Positions 63,501-64,000 of a stretch of 64,000 nt of DNA are shown here, piece after piece. The DNA comes from Serinus canaria (Eukaryota > Chordata > Aves > Passeriformes > Fringillidae). The notes beneath the pieces were generated by a model. It was not told the origin of the DNA, searched no databases, and was given only the letters and a program-made list of their open reading frames with translations. Within the stretch, counting starts at the first letter, position 1, and each line of letters opens with the position of its first letter. The position numbers were made by a program, and so were the translations under genes. Location: assembly GCF_022539315.1 (NCBI RefSeq), contig NC_066316.1, forward strand, positions 56,235,994 to 56,299,993, given 5' to 3'.

Positions 63501-64000
63501 GAGCATTTTCTTTTCTTCACTAGCAGAATTATAGGGTTTTAAGTGAATGTCAGCTATTCTGCCTGCAGGCTTTTACTTCACAGCAACTGTATACCTGGCC
63601 TTTTCTTTCTTCACTAGTAATAGCCTCTGTTGAGTAAGGCAATGTTTACTGAGCAAAACCTGTAAAGCCTCTAAGAGTTGAGCTGAATGACAATGTTTTG
63701 CAAATCAGTTTCCCTTGGGAGTCAAAACTGGTGACATGTGGCCAGATGTTTTCTTAGTGTTATTGGCTTGTTTACCAAACCTGCACATTTCCCGTCAGGG
63801 TTCCTCTGAATCACAATGAATGTCACACAAGCCCCTTCCCAATTTTGGGTTGCCTCCTGACCAGAAATTGCTGCTTTCTGTTGTCTCACTTCACCTCCAA
63901 TTCACTCTACATCTCGAAGCTTATGGTCCAAGCCAATGTTAATGCAGACAGTTGTGTGCTCAGACTACCCATGTACTGAGCTAGAGAGAGGCAGAAAATG
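60511..64000. other. Non-coding stretch to the end of the window
   Basis: The first 250 bases are still moderately GC-rich (60520-60780), then AT-rich. A T run is at about 62130-62139 and another at 63434-63444. No exon, RNA gene or repeat family is recognised. Confidence 0.5.

Overview
This is vertebrate nuclear DNA, most likely from a bird and probably a songbird (Passeriformes). Three 5'-truncated copies carry the 3' end of the avian LINE CR1 (about 3630-4079 plus; 33326-33592 and 59249-59690 minus). A short element at 54290-54426 joins a tRNA-Ile-like head to a CR1-like tail, the architecture I know from the zebra-finch SINE family TguSINE1. The rest is AT-rich and low in CpG, with no operons, bacterial gene structure or compact genes.

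Layout. 1-1935 is featureless AT-rich DNA. A small CpG island lies at 1936-2262. 3219-3280 is a near-perfect 62-bp inverted repeat. About 4.1-31.5 kb looks like intron or intergenic DNA with microsatellites and AT-rich stretches. The main landmark is a strong CpG island at about 31494-32470, surely a promoter with a first exon. The clearest splice signal in it is a minus-strand donor at 31799/31798, so I favour a gene whose first, probably untranslated, exon lies here and whose body runs leftward. Four segments left of the island (20046-20114, 15854-15991, 10685-10734, 9573-9640) have good minus-strand splice sites around an open frame. They are offered only as low-confidence candidate exons: none matches a protein I recognise, and 64 kb of random DNA yields several such segments by chance.

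From 32.5 to 64 kb I see no convincing gene. This part holds the two minus-strand CR1 fragments, the SINE, an AT-rich block flanked by 44-bp direct repeats (41867-42026), a 24-base A run, and a GC-rich minisatellite of about 39 ten-base units (60117-60510). The minisatellite generates long repetitive antisense open frames that are almost certainly not genes.

No complete protein-coding gene, rRNA, tRNA gene, CRISPR array or intact mobile element can be supported. Open frames up to 201 codons exist but show no family motif and are explained by GC-rich, repetitive or random sequence. I found no clearly new biological system. The most unusual structures are the palindrome at 3219-3280 and the minisatellite.
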